Part shown: positions 8,068 through 16,162 of the stretch, piece by piece | Layout of the letters: each line of letters starts with the position of its first letter | Numbering within the stretch: the stretch's first letter is position 1 | Assembly: GCF_014202425.1 (NCBI RefSeq) | Contig: NZ_JACHGT010000021.1 | Span: 93,884 to 131,544 of the forward strand | Source of the DNA: Phytomonospora endophytica | Lineage (GTDB): Bacteria; Actinomycetota; Actinomycetes; Mycobacteriales; Micromonosporaceae | Direction: 5' to 3' | DNA: 37,661 bases | Position numbers and translations under genes: made by a program | Notes under the pieces: model-generated | The model's input: the letters and a program-made list of their open reading frames with translations, nothing else | Told to the model about the DNA's origin: nothing | Databases searched by the model: none

Positions 8068-8993
8068 TCCTCACCGTCACCCTCAACGCGGCGCTCGACC
8101 TCACCTACGTGGTCGACGCGCTCGTACCGCACCGGGCGCATCGGGTGTCCACTGTGGTCGAGAAGGCGGGCGGCAAGGGCCTCAACGTCGCCCGGGTGCT
8201 CAGTCACCTCGGCGAGAAGACCGTGGCGACCGGGCTTCTGGGCGGCCGCAATGGTTCCCGCGTCGCCGAACTGCTCGGCGACTCACCCGCCCGCATGCGC
8301 ACGGCCTTCGCGACGATCGCGGGGGAGACCCGGCGGACGGTGGTCGTCGTCGACGGCGACGCCACCGGCTTCTGGGAACCCGGGCCGGTCGTGACCGAGG
8401 CCGAGTGGTCGTCCTTTGTGGGCCACTACACCGCGCTGCTCACGATCTCGCGCGTCGCCGTGCTCTCCGGGAGCCTCCCGGCGGGCCTGCCCGTCGACGC
8501 CTACGCGGTCCTCGTGACCGCCGCCCGCGCGGCGGGCGTCCGGGTCGTCCTCGACACCTCCGGTCCCGCGCTGGCCGCCGCGCTCCCCGCCGGACCGGAC
8601 CTGGTCAAGCCCAACGCCGAGGAACTCGCCGAGGTCGCACCGGACGCCGACCTGTCCACCGTGGACGGAGTACTCGCCGCGGCCTCCGCGCTGCGCGGAC
8701 ACGGCGTCGGCACGGTCCTCGCCTCACGCGGCCCCGAAGGGCTCATCGCGCTCACCCCCGACGGCGCCTTCCGTGCCGTCCCACCGCATGCCGTCAGCGG
8801 CAACCCGACCGGCGCCGGCGACGCCTGCGTCGCGGCGATCGCGCGCGCCTGGCGCCACCGCACGCCCTGGCCCGGCGCGCTCCGCGACGCCGTCGCCGCC
8901 TCGGCCGCCGCCGTGGCCGCGCCCCAGGCCGGCGACCTCGACACCCGCACCTTCCTGTCGCTGCGCCACGGCGTTGCCGTCACCGAACTCTAG
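8064..8993 (+). CDS. PfkB-family hexose-phosphate kinase (tagatose-6-P / 1-phosphofructokinase type)
   Basis: 309-residue PfkB kinase. It begins MILTVTLNAALDLTY, typical of the LacC/FruK branch, then AGGKGLNVARVLSHLG (substrate-side GGKG motif, residues 36-50), and ends with NPTGAGDACVAAI, holding the anion hole and catalytic Asp (about 250-256). GTG 8064 is chosen because it overlaps the nagA stop (GTGA) and gives the usual family N-terminus; an in-frame GTG at 8049 lies inside nagA. In this operon it should phosphorylate tagatose-6-phosphate to the 1,6-bisphosphate, feeding the aldolase nine bases downstream. Fructose-1-phosphate as substrate cannot be excluded by sequence. Confidence 0.87.
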   Translation: MILTVTLNAALDLTYVVDALVPHRAHRVSTVVEKAGGKGLNVARVLSHLGEKTVATGLLGGRNGSRVAELLGDSPARMRTAFATIAGETRRTVVVVDGDATGFWEPGPVVTEAEWSSFVGHYTALLTISRVAVLSGSLPAGLPVDAYAVLVTAARAAGVRVVLDTSGPALAAALPAGPDLVKPNAEELAEVAPDADLSTVDGVLAAASALRGHGVGTVLASRGPEGLIALTPDGAFRAVPPHAVSGNPTGAGDACVAAIARAWRHRTPWPGALRDAVAASAAAVAAPQAGDLDTRTFLSLRHGVAVTEL

Positions 8994-9002
8994 GAGTACG
9001 CG

Positions 9003-9860
9003 ATGCCCCTCGCCCCCACCGCACAACTCGTCGCCGACGCCCGCGCCGAGGGCCTCGGGCTCGGCGCCTTCAACGTCATCGCGATCGAGCACGCCGAGGC
9101 CATCGTCGCCGGGGCCGAGACCGCCGGGGCGCCCGTGATCCTCCAGATCAGCGAGAACGCCGTCAAGTTCCACCACGGGAAACTCGCGCCGATCGCCCTG
9201 GCCACCGCCGCGATCGCCAAGGACGCCACCGTCCCCGTCGCCCTGCACCTCGACCACGTCGAGTCGGAGTCCCTGTGGCGGCAGGCCCCCGCGCTCGGCT
9301 TCGGCTCGGTCATGGTCGACGCCTCCAAGCTCCCCTACGACGAGAACGTCGCGGCCACCGCGCACGCCGTGGAATACCTCCGCTCGCACGGGCTCTACGT
9401 CGAGAGCGAACTCGGCAAGGTTGGCGGCAAGGAAGGCGAAGAACCCCTCGGCGCGCACGCCCCCGGCGCCCGCACCGACCCCGGCGAGGCACTGTCCTAT
9501 GTGGAGGCGACGGGCGTCGACGCGCTCGCCGTCGCCGTCGGCTCCTCGCACGCCATGACCTCCCGCGACGCCGCCCTCGACCACGAACTCATCGCCCGGA
9601 TCGCCGCCGCCGTACCGGTTCCGCTGGTCCTGCACGGCTCCTCCGGCGTCCCCGACGGCGAACTCGCCCGCGCCGTCACGGCCGGCATGGTGAAGATCAA
9701 CATCGGTACCGCGCTCAACATCGCCTTCACCGGCGCCGTCCGCGACTACCTCGACGCCGAGCCGGCGGCCGTCGACCCGCGCAAGTACGTCAAGGCCGGC
9801 CGCGAAGCCATGGCCGCGACCGTCGCGCACTTCCTCGGCGTGCTGCGCGACCCCGCCTGA
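9003..9860 (+). CDS. Class II ketose-bisphosphate aldolase (GatY/KbaY-like)
   Basis: 285-residue zinc aldolase, the usual length of tagatose-1,6-bisphosphate aldolases (GatY/KbaY) and shorter than E. coli FbaA. Seen: GAFNVIAIEHAEAIV, the catalytic pair HLDHVES (Asp84, His85), GSVMVDASKLPYDEN, metal ligand Glu136 in VESELGKVGGKEG, VLHGSSGVPD with the late zinc histidine region, and KINIGTALN binding phosphate. It would split the ketose bisphosphate into dihydroxyacetone phosphate and glyceraldehyde-3-phosphate. AGGAG lies at 8992-8996, and the gene follows the kinase by nine bases. It ends the operon, followed by a hairpin. Fructose versus tagatose specificity is inferred from context only. 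Confidence 0.88.
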   Translation: MPLAPTAQLVADARAEGLGLGAFNVIAIEHAEAIVAGAETAGAPVILQISENAVKFHHGKLAPIALATAAIAKDATVPVALHLDHVESESLWRQAPALGFGSVMVDASKLPYDENVAATAHAVEYLRSHGLYVESELGKVGGKEGEEPLGAHAPGARTDPGEALSYVEATGVDALAVAVGSSHAMTSRDAALDHELIARIAAAVPVPLVLHGSSGVPDGELARAVTAGMVKINIGTALNIAFTGAVRDYLDAEPAAVDPRKYVKAGREAMAATVAHFLGVLRDPA

Positions 9861-9874
9861 GCCGCCCGTGCGAC

Positions 9875-9902
9875 AAAGGCCGTCCCGCCGGGGCGGCCTT
9901 TT
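9875..9902 (+). terminator. Intrinsic terminator after the amino-sugar operon
   Basis: A hairpin with arms AAGGCCG and CGGCCTT, an inner GC-rich part that can pair further, then TTTT, begins about 15 bases after the aldolase stop. It is a normal rho-independent terminator for the plus-strand operon. Confidence 0.8.
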
Positions 9903-10033
9903 CGCATGTCGGGGCGACGACGGCGGGCAAGTGGATCTTCCGGGCGGTTCATTACCGAACCATGACATTCGCCCGGCAACTTTTCGGCGCTCCGCACCCG
10001 TTCTTCACCGGTAGGCCGAAACGGAGGAAGAAC

Positions 10034-10900
10034 ATGCGACGCGCCCGGACCACCGGCACGAAACGAGCCGCCCGGTACTCGATCACCATCGCCGCCCTCA
10101 TCGCCGCCGCCGCGGCCACCGGATGGCTCGCCCCACCCGTCGGCGAAGCCCCGCCCGCCGACCCGAACGCCCTCGCGCAACAGGCCCTCGACCTCGAAGG
10201 CCGCGTCTACCACGCCGCCACCACACGCGAACACCACTGCATGGAGAAACAGGGTTTCACCGCCCACCCCGACGACGCCGACCTCTCCGACTACATCCTC
10301 GTCCCCACCCTCGACGAAGCCGCCGAACACGGCTTCGTCAACGCCGAGGAGGAGGCCGCCACCTCCGGCTTCACCGCCAAACCCGTCGCCTACCAGGACG
10401 CCTACTTTACCGCCCTCGCCGGAGATCCCGACTGGGACCGCGCATCCGGCGCCCCACCCCTGCCCGGCACCTGCCTCGCCCAGGTCAACGAACGCCTCTA
10501 CGGCGACCGCATCGCCCCATCCCGCCCCGGCGCCTTCGACCCCGCCAACCAAGAGGCCCTCTTCACCGAGGATCCCCGCCTGATCACCGCATATGACGAC
10601 TGGCGCGCATGCCTGCGCGGCAAAGGTGACCACCCCGACTTCGCCACCGTCGACCAGGCCCGCAAACACGCCGAAGGCTTCTACGAGGACGACGACTACA
10701 CCGAGGCCCGCCGGAAGGAACTCGCCCTCGCCGTCGACGTCTCGGTCTGTGCCAGCGGATCCGGCCTCCGCGAGGCCTACCGCGCGGCCCGCGAAAGCGC
10801 CCGCGCCACCCTCTACGAACGCTTCCGGCCGCAGATCACCACCTGGTGCGAGACCCTGCGGACCGCGCTCGACCGCGCCGACGAGGACGCCGATGCGTAG
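10034..10900 (+). CDS. Exported or membrane-anchored hypothetical protein, four-cysteine type
   Basis: 288 residues with a basic start and a hydrophobic segment (about residues 15-31, SITIAALIAAAAATGWL) that is a signal peptide or N-terminal anchor. The outer part has cysteines in EHHCMEKQGF, GTCLAQVN, WRACLRGKG and VSVCASGSG, plus one near the end (TTWCETL). The downstream lipoprotein repeats the same plan, so the two are paralogs; four shared cysteines suggest two disulfides. No enzyme motif is visible and the function is unknown. The ATG is supported by GGAGGAA before it. An in-frame extension far upstream is only an antisense/shadow frame. Its end overlaps the next gene by eight bases. 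Confidence 0.8.
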   Translation: MRRARTTGTKRAARYSITIAALIAAAAATGWLAPPVGEAPPADPNALAQQALDLEGRVYHAATTREHHCMEKQGFTAHPDDADLSDYILVPTLDEAAEHGFVNAEEEAATSGFTAKPVAYQDAYFTALAGDPDWDRASGAPPLPGTCLAQVNERLYGDRIAPSRPGAFDPANQEALFTEDPRLITAYDDWRACLRGKGDHPDFATVDQARKHAEGFYEDDDYTEARRKELALAVDVSVCASGSGLREAYRAARESARATLYERFRPQITTWCETLRTALDRADEDADA

Positions 10901-11747
10901 ACCCGCCGCCCTCGCGCTGTCGGCGCTGCTCGCCCTCTCCGCCTGCGGCACCGCCGAAAGCGACGACCCGCCACCCGTCCCCGACGGCTGGGCCGTCCTC
11001 GACGAGGGCACCGAGCTCTACGTCGAACTCGGCCACATCCGCTGGGAACTGGAACGCGAATGCATGGCGGGCAAGGGTTTCGACGTCCACCCCCGCCAGA
11101 ATGAGCAGCGGCTCGCCGACTGGCGGCCCGTCGACCGTGAAGCACCGATCCTCGCCCCGAGCGTCGAAGAGGCCCGGCAGGTCGGCCTCGGCATGGACCC
11201 GGTGAAGCCCGCGCCCTCACCGGAGCCCGACGACCCTTTCAACGCCGAGTCCGGGAAATACCGCGACGACTACCTCAACGCCTACTACGGCGAAGCCGAG
11301 GCCGGCGAATACGGCGCGGAGTCCTGCGTCGCGACGGTCCACCGCGACATGTTCGACGAAGCGCCCACAACCGGGGCCTGGCAACCGATCCCGGTACCCG
11401 ACGCCATCGACTGGACCGCCCGCCGGGAGATGTACTACGCGATCCCGGCCATCGTGACGGCGTCGGCGGCCTGGCGCGCGTGCCTGAAAGGCAAAGGCCG
11501 CAAAGGTTTCGAGACCATCGAGGAAGCCCGCACCCACTATTACACGATCACCGGCGAAGACGACCGTCAGGACTTCGCCGTCGACGTCGCCACCTGCGTC
11601 GACGCCTCCGGCTGGCGTGAGGTCCACACCGGCTCCTGGCGCATCGCCGTCGACCGGCTCGTCACCGAACAACTGCCGCAGATCCGCGCGTGGAGCGCCG
11701 AACTGGCACAGATCCTCGACGACGCCGAAGACCTGCTCCCCGCATGA
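10893..11747 (+). CDS. Lipoprotein, paralog of the upstream four-cysteine protein
   Basis: 284-residue lipoprotein: signal MRRPAALALSALLALSAC with lipobox L15-S-A-C18, then an acidic extracellular domain. Landmarks shared with the gene before it: ECMAGKGFDVHP (compare HCMEKQGFTAHP), the middle cysteine in ESCVATVHRD, WRACLKGKGRKGFETI (compare WRACLRGKG), and FAVDVATCVDASGWRE (compare LAVDVSVCASGSGLRE). The start codon lies inside the previous gene (ATG at 10893, stop of the previous gene at 10898-10900), so both are probably made from one message. The function is unknown; a secreted structural or binding role is only a guess. Confidence 0.82.
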   Translation: MRRPAALALSALLALSACGTAESDDPPPVPDGWAVLDEGTELYVELGHIRWELERECMAGKGFDVHPRQNEQRLADWRPVDREAPILAPSVEEARQVGLGMDPVKPAPSPEPDDPFNAESGKYRDDYLNAYYGEAEAGEYGAESCVATVHRDMFDEAPTTGAWQPIPVPDAIDWTARREMYYAIPAIVTASAAWRACLKGKGRKGFETIEEARTHYYTITGEDDRQDFAVDVATCVDASGWREVHTGSWRIAVDRLVTEQLPQIRAWSAELAQILDDAEDLLPA

Positions 11748-11750
11748 CGC

Positions 11751-12260
11751 CTAGACCGCCGTCAACCGCCCCACCAGCACATTCGCGCCGTACCCGCCCG
11801 ACCCGGTGTCCGAACCGCCCGAGCCGCCTGAGATCTTCAGCTGCCCCTTCGACCCCGCCGACAACTCACGGCTCGTCACCTGGCCCGCCGTCGTACACGG
11901 CACCGACGTCGTCACACCCGTATCGGCCAACGTGAACTCGATGTACGACTCGCCGGAGCCCACGCACACCAGATCCAGGACATAGTCCCCCGACGACACC
12001 AGATCATCGAACTCCGCCGTCGAGCCCTCGCTCACCGTCCCCGACCAGACCACCCGCCCGTCCGAGTCCGGCAACTTCCCCTCCGCCACCGACTTGTAGT
12101 TGTTCCACTCCGACTCGGTCAACTCCCGCGACGCCGACTCACCCGTCGACGGAACCGAGTCCGGCGTCGCCGAGCCATCGCTGGAATCATCACCGCAAGC
12201 GGTCAACACCGCCGCCGTGGCAAGGAGCGCCGCCCCCGTGCGCAGCTTTCGCATCATCAT
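11751..12260 (-). CDS. Small lipoprotein
   Basis: 169 residues. The signal TGAALLATAAVLTACGDD carries a lipobox L-T-A-C at about residues 19-22. A Ser/Asp-rich linker follows, then a compact domain with two cysteines (DLVCVGSGESYIEF and TSVPCTTAGQ) and a Gly/Ser-rich end. Three ATGs lie in a row (12260, 12257, 12254); any could be used. A purine-rich GAAGAAACGG precedes them. It is convergent with the preceding gene, only three bases apart. The family is not recognised; the pattern resembles many actinobacterial cell-surface lipoproteins of unknown role. Confidence 0.78.
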   Translation of the reverse strand: MMMRKLRTGAALLATAAVLTACGDDSSDGSATPDSVPSTGESASRELTESEWNNYKSVAEGKLPDSDGRVVWSGTVSEGSTAEFDDLVSSGDYVLDLVCVGSGESYIEFTLADTGVTTSVPCTTAGQVTSRELSAGSKGQLKISGGSGGSDTGSGGYGANVLVGRLTAV

Positions 12261-12705
12261 CCGTTTCTTCGGTCGCGGGCTGAAGATCAGCCCGGCAAGA
12301 TCGGATCAGCATAGGTGGCGAGAGCACGTGCGACGCCCGCCACAGGGCTTGTTTCGCGGCGGCGTGTGAAGCTGTGCCTGTTTTGCGGCAGCGAACGAAA
12401 CAGCCTTCCAGGTAGGGGATCGGGCTGCGGCCCCGCCGCGGTGCCGAATCTGCGGTGGTGGGTGACCGATCACCCGCCCGGGGCCCGGGTGGCGGGGACT
12501 GCCGCGGTGCCGAACCCGCGGTGGCGGGGCGAGCGCTCCTCCGGGGTGGGCGCGGGCGGCGGCCCTGCCGTCCCGTCCGGTGACCGCGACGACACCGCGC
12601 GCCCGGACGACCCCTCCCGCGTGAGGCCCCGTCGGGCCCTCGAACACGTCCCCACCCCGCGAAATAAGATCGGTCCGCGACGCCCGCCACAGTCCTACCC
12701 GTCAG
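12261..12705. repeat. Gene-free region carrying a dispersed repeat copy (copy 2)
   Basis: No credible gene. The stretch 12368-12475 resembles 28285-28375: both contain GCGAACGAAAC in a TTTTG-GCGGC context, followed by an AGGTAGGGG or AGGCAGGGG segment, a CG-rich palindromic part and CGGTGCCG. Within this copy GCCGCGGTGCCGAA occurs twice (about 12436 and 12501), each followed by a CGGTGG segment, so part is tandemly duplicated. The 16-mer GCGACGCCCGCCACAG also occurs twice, near 12332 and 12676. This looks like a non-coding repeat family; no transposase or target duplication is seen. Confidence 0.6.
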
Positions 12706-12727
12706 TAACCTACGATGGCGTAGGTTA
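12706..12727. promoter_or_regulatory. Perfect 9-bp palindrome before the hemolysin III gene
   Basis: TAACCTACG at 12706-12714 and its exact complement CGTAGGTTA at 12719-12727, with a four-base spacer ATGG, sit 23 bases before the start codon and just before the ribosome site. The size, symmetry and position fit an operator for a TetR-like dimeric repressor, which is not encoded nearby. Confidence 0.65.
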
Positions 12728-12750
12728 GTCCTCCGAGGAGGTGCATCCCC

Positions 12751-13398
12751 ATGCTCGACACCGCCGTCAAGCCCCGCCTGCGCGGCGCGCTGCACGCGCT
12801 GGCCTTCCCCGCCGCGCTCGTCGCCGGGCTCGTCCTGGTCGCGACCGGCCCGTCCACGCCCGCCCGCCTGTCGGCGGTCGTCTACGTCCTCGCGTCCGTC
12901 TCGCTCTTCGGCGTCTCCGGCTGGTACCACCGCGCCAACATCACCGCGCGCACCGCCGAACTCCTCCGGCGCTTCGACCACGCCAACATCTACCTCATCA
13001 TCGCCGGCACCTACACGCCCTTCGCCGTCCTCGCCCTCGACGGCGCGCCACGCGTGACGCTGCTCCTCGTCATCTGGATCGGCGCCGCCGCCGGCGTCGT
13101 CTTCCGCGTCCTGTGGATCGGCGCGCCCCGCTGGCTGTACACGGCCCTCTACATCGCACTCGGCTGGACGGCCGTGTTCTTCCTCCCCTGGCTGCTGCCC
13201 GGCGCGGGCATCGGCGCGAGCATCCTCGTCCTCGCCGGCGGTCTCCTCTACAGCTTCGGCGGACTCGTCTACGGGCTCAAACGCCCCGACCCCTCGCCGA
13301 AATGGTTCGGTTTCCACGAGGTCTTCCACTCCTTCACCGTCGCCGCCTACGTCGCGCAGTTCATAGCCGTCGCGCTCGTGGTCTACGGCGCGGGCTGA
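12751..13398 (+). CDS. Hemolysin III family membrane protein (YqfA/TrhA-like)
   Basis: 215-residue protein with about seven transmembrane helices, a member of the HlyIII/PAQR superfamily. The conserved metal-site histidines are seen: GWYHRANIT after helix 2, FDHANIYLIIAGTYTPF, and the C-terminal HxxxH in GFHEVFHSF. In bacteria these proteins are linked to membrane lipid homeostasis; the older hemolysin label is not a reliable function. GAGGAGGTG lies about seven bases before ATG 12751. The perfect palindrome upstream suggests repression by an unlinked regulator. Following it, with only a short gap, is the AAA ATPase gene, which has its own promoter-like signal. Confidence 0.9.
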   Translation: MLDTAVKPRLRGALHALAFPAALVAGLVLVATGPSTPARLSAVVYVLASVSLFGVSGWYHRANITARTAELLRRFDHANIYLIIAGTYTPFAVLALDGAPRVTLLLVIWIGAAAGVVFRVLWIGAPRWLYTALYIALGWTAVFFLPWLLPGAGIGASILVLAGGLLYSFGGLVYGLKRPDPSPKWFGFHEVFHSFTVAAYVAQFIAVALVVYGAG

Positions 13399-13421
13399 CC
13401 CGGCGCACTACGCTCGTTTCC

Positions 13422-15614
13422 GTGGCCGCACTCACCGTCTCGATCCTCCTCAAGCCCGCCGCCCTCGACGCGCGCCGCGGCATCGTCCGCGTGCACCCCG
13501 AGGTCCTCGCCGCCCTCGGCCTCCAGGCTGGCGACCCCGTCCGCCTCACCGGCCAGCGCGCGACGGCCTGCATCGCGCTGACCGCCGACGGCGAGGCCGG
13601 GCGCGGCTCGGTCTACGCCGACGACCTGACCCTCGGCAACATCGGCGCCCGCGACGGCGACTCGATCGTCATCGAGCCGGTGACGCTGTCGGGCGCGCGG
13701 CGGATCGTCGTCGACGGGCCCGTGGAGGTCGCCGTCGCGGTGACCAGCGACGTGCTGCGGCAGGCCCTGCTGAGCAAGGTGCTCAGCGTCGAGGACAACG
13801 TCTCGCTGCTGCCGCTCGACATCGGCGGCGCACCCCGCGACGTCGTCGAGGCGACCCGGCGGTCGCTGTCCAACACCGTCGGCTTCGCCTACACCTCGAC
13901 CCTGCTGACCGTCGTGGAGTGCGACCCGCCGACGGCGGCGATGGTCACCTCCGACACGGTCGTGATCTGGCGGCGCGGCGGCACGGCCGCCCGGCCCGCG
14001 ACGGTCGCGCCCGCCCTGGCCGCCGTGCCCGCGCCGGACAGTCCCAAAGAGACGGTTCCCCCGGTCGCCGACCTGGCGGGCCTCGCCGCGCAGGCCGAGC
14101 AGCTGCACGAACTCCTCGACCTGGGCTTCCACCACGCCGAGATCCTCGAATCGGTCGGCACGCAGGTGTCCCTGGGCATCCTCGTCACCGGGCCGACCGG
14201 CGTCGGCAAGACCACCCTCGCGCGGGCCGTCGCGCACGAACTCGGCGTGCCGGTCACCCACCTGTGGGCGCCCGAGATCGCCGCGCTGACCGCCAACGAC
14301 GGCGCCGAGGCGCTGCGCCGGGCGACCGCCGCGATGGCGAAACCCTTCGTCCTGCTGGTCTCCGGCGTCGAGGAACTCGCCCCCCGGGACGACCGGAGTC
14401 CACTGTCGACGGTGTTCCGTCGGCTCGTGCGCGAACTCATCGCCGCCGGGAACGCCGTGGTGTGCACGACCTCGCGGCCCGAGGAGGTCTCCCCGCTGCT
14501 GCGGCAGCCCGGGATCCTCGAACACGAGATCAGCGCGCCCATGCCCGACGCCGCCGCCCGCCAGGCGCTGCTCGGCGTCCTCACCCGCGACATGCGCCTC
14601 GCCGACGACGTCGACCTGACCGCCGTCGCCGGCCGTACCCCCGGCTTCGTCGTCGCCGACCTCGTCACCCTCGTCCGTGAGGCCGGTGTGCGCGCGGCAA
14701 TGCGCGCCAAGGAATCCGGCGCCGAACCCGCCGTCACCGGCGCCGAACTGCTCGCGGCCGCCCAGACCGTGCGGCCCTCGTCGATGGCCGACTCCTCCCT
14801 CGAACTGGCCCAGGTGACCCTCGACGACGTCGGCGACATGGCCGACGTCAAGCAGGTCCTCACCGAGACCGTCCTGTGGCCGCTGACCTACCCCGACGCC
14901 TTCACCCGCCTCGGCGTCGAGGCGCCGCGCGGGGTCCTGCTCTACGGCCCGCCCGGATGCGGCAAGACCTACCTGGTCAAGGCCATCGCGGGCTCCGGCC
15001 GCGCCAACGTGCTGAGCGTCAAGGGCGCCGAACTGCTCACCAAGTGGGTCGGTGAGAGCGAGGCGAGCGTTCGCGACCTGTTCCGCCGCGCGCGCCAGGC
15101 CGCGCCGACGCTGATCTTCCTCGACGAGGTCGACGCGCTGGCCCCGGTGCGCGGCCAGTCGACCGACGGCGGCACCACCGACCGCGTCGTCGCCGCCCTG
15201 CTCACCGAACTGGACGGCGTCGAGGACCTGCGCAACGTCGTCGTCATCGGCGCCACCAACCGGCCCGACATGGTCGACCCGGCCCTGCTGCGGCCCGGCC
15301 GGCTGGAGCGGATCGTCTACGTTCCGCCGCCCGACGCCGGTGGCCGCGCGGCGATCCTGCGCTCGGCCGCGAAGGGCGTGCCGCTGTCGTCCGATGTGGA
15401 CCTCGACGTCCTCGGCGGCGAGCTGGAGCTGTTCAGCGCCGCCGACTGCGCGGCCCTGATCCGCGAGGCCGCCCTGTCGGCGATGCGCGAGTCCCTCGAC
15501 GCGACGGAGGTCACCGCCGACCACGTGAAGTCGGCGCGCTCGCGGGTGCGGCCGTCGCTGGAGCCGACGCAGCTGGCGGCGCTGGAGGCCTACGCGGAGG
15601 GGCGCCGGGGCTAA
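13422..15614 (+). CDS. Cdc48/VAT-like double AAA ATPase with degenerate D1
   Basis: 730 residues: an N-terminal substrate domain of the Cdc48 type (about 1-185, beginning VSILLKPAALDARRGIVRV), a linker, then D1 (about 230-445) and D2 (about 460-715) AAA modules. D2 is complete: Walker A GPPGCGKTYL (509-518), Walker B LIFLDEVDAL (Asp568, Glu569), sensor 1 in ATNRPD (Asn613) and arginine fingers in LLRPGRLER. D1 keeps Walker A (GPTGVGKTTL, 257-266) but has LLVSGVEEL where LFIDEID is expected, losing both acidic residues, and RQPGI instead of RRPGR. D1 probably binds ATP but does not split it. GTG 13422 is preceded by TACGCT (13409-13414), a likely leaderless promoter. A protein unfoldase role is inferred from the family; substrates are unknown. 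Confidence 0.9.
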   Translation: MAALTVSILLKPAALDARRGIVRVHPEVLAALGLQAGDPVRLTGQRATACIALTADGEAGRGSVYADDLTLGNIGARDGDSIVIEPVTLSGARRIVVDGPVEVAVAVTSDVLRQALLSKVLSVEDNVSLLPLDIGGAPRDVVEATRRSLSNTVGFAYTSTLLTVVECDPPTAAMVTSDTVVIWRRGGTAARPATVAPALAAVPAPDSPKETVPPVADLAGLAAQAEQLHELLDLGFHHAEILESVGTQVSLGILVTGPTGVGKTTLARAVAHELGVPVTHLWAPEIAALTANDGAEALRRATAAMAKPFVLLVSGVEELAPRDDRSPLSTVFRRLVRELIAAGNAVVCTTSRPEEVSPLLRQPGILEHEISAPMPDAAARQALLGVLTRDMRLADDVDLTAVAGRTPGFVVADLVTLVREAGVRAAMRAKESGAEPAVTGAELLAAAQTVRPSSMADSSLELAQVTLDDVGDMADVKQVLTETVLWPLTYPDAFTRLGVEAPRGVLLYGPPGCGKTYLVKAIAGSGRANVLSVKGAELLTKWVGESEASVRDLFRRARQAAPTLIFLDEVDALAPVRGQSTDGGTTDRVVAALLTELDGVEDLRNVVVIGATNRPDMVDPALLRPGRLERIVYVPPPDAGGRAAILRSAAKGVPLSSDVDLDVLGGELELFSAADCAALIREAALSAMRESLDATEVTADHVKSARSRVRPSLEPTQLAALEAYAEGRRG

Positions 15615-16162
15615 CGGTCCCGCACGCCGTCGACGATCTCCGCCGTCCTCGGCAGCACCTCGCTCATCAGGACCTCGTGGACCCGCGGGTCCGGGTCGGC
15701 GACGCCGCCGGCGAGCACGCTCAGCCGGTAGTCGCGGTCGGCGGCCTCCAGCGCGGTCGACAGGACGACGCCGCTGGTGGTGACGCCCGCGAGGACGAGC
15801 GCGGTGATGCCGCGTTCCCGCAACCGCCGGTCCAGGTCGGTCGTCGACAGGGCGCCGATCCGGGTCTTGCGGACGACGAGGTCACCGGGTTCGGGCGCGA
15901 GCCGGGGATGGAAGTCCGCGGCGGGATCGTCGTGGCGCATGAGCCGCCGGTCGGCGAGGACGGTGAAGGCCTTGTTGGCCGCCGGGACCGCGGCCCAGTC
16001 GGCCTCGGTGAAGGCGACCCGCACGTGCGCGATCGTGCCGCCGTCGGCTCGTGTGCCGGCGACGGCGGCGGCGACCCGTGAGATCAGGCCTTCGGTGTCG
16101 GGGAGCGCGGCGAGGATCGCCGGCTGGAAGTCCAGGACGAGCAGGGCGGTCGTGTCGGTCAT
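15611..16162 (-). CDS. Isochorismatase-family protein lacking the usual cysteine
   Basis: 183-residue alpha/beta protein of the isochorismatase-like (cysteine hydrolase) fold. Asp11 in ALLVLDFQPAIL and Lys99 in VVRKTRIGA match two members of the catalytic triad. The position of the third, normally Cys in a GVATDVCV-type motif, reads GVTTSGVVLSTA with Val132. Members of this TSGVV subgroup are common, so this is a natural variant rather than damage, but thiol-based amide hydrolysis is not expected. GAGGAG precedes ATG 16162. The start overlaps the MFS gene stop by four bases (ATGA), so it is coupled to the exporter. Its stop overlaps the end of the convergent AAA gene. Confidence 0.87.
   Translation of the reverse strand: MTDTTALLVLDFQPAILAALPDTEGLISRVAAAVAGTRADGGTIAHVRVAFTEADWAAVPAANKAFTVLADRRLMRHDDPAADFHPRLAPEPGDLVVRKTRIGALSTTDLDRRLRERGITALVLAGVTTSGVVLSTALEAADRDYRLSVLAGGVADPDPRVHEVLMSEVLPRTAEIVDGVRDR

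Noticed and set aside
9946-9961. Inverted repeat GGTTC-ATTACC-GAACC before the exported protein
   Set aside because: Arms of five bases are too short to call an operator in GC-rich DNA.
8405-10033. Very long plus-strand open frame preceding the exported protein at 10034
   Set aside because: It is Arg/Pro-rich shadow coding across the PfkB and aldolase genes; the signal sequence and ribosome site fix the start at 10034.
12741-13421. N-terminal extension of the AAA ATPase
   Set aside because: It reads the hemolysin III gene in another frame and is Arg-rich; the Cdc48 N-domain begins at 13422.
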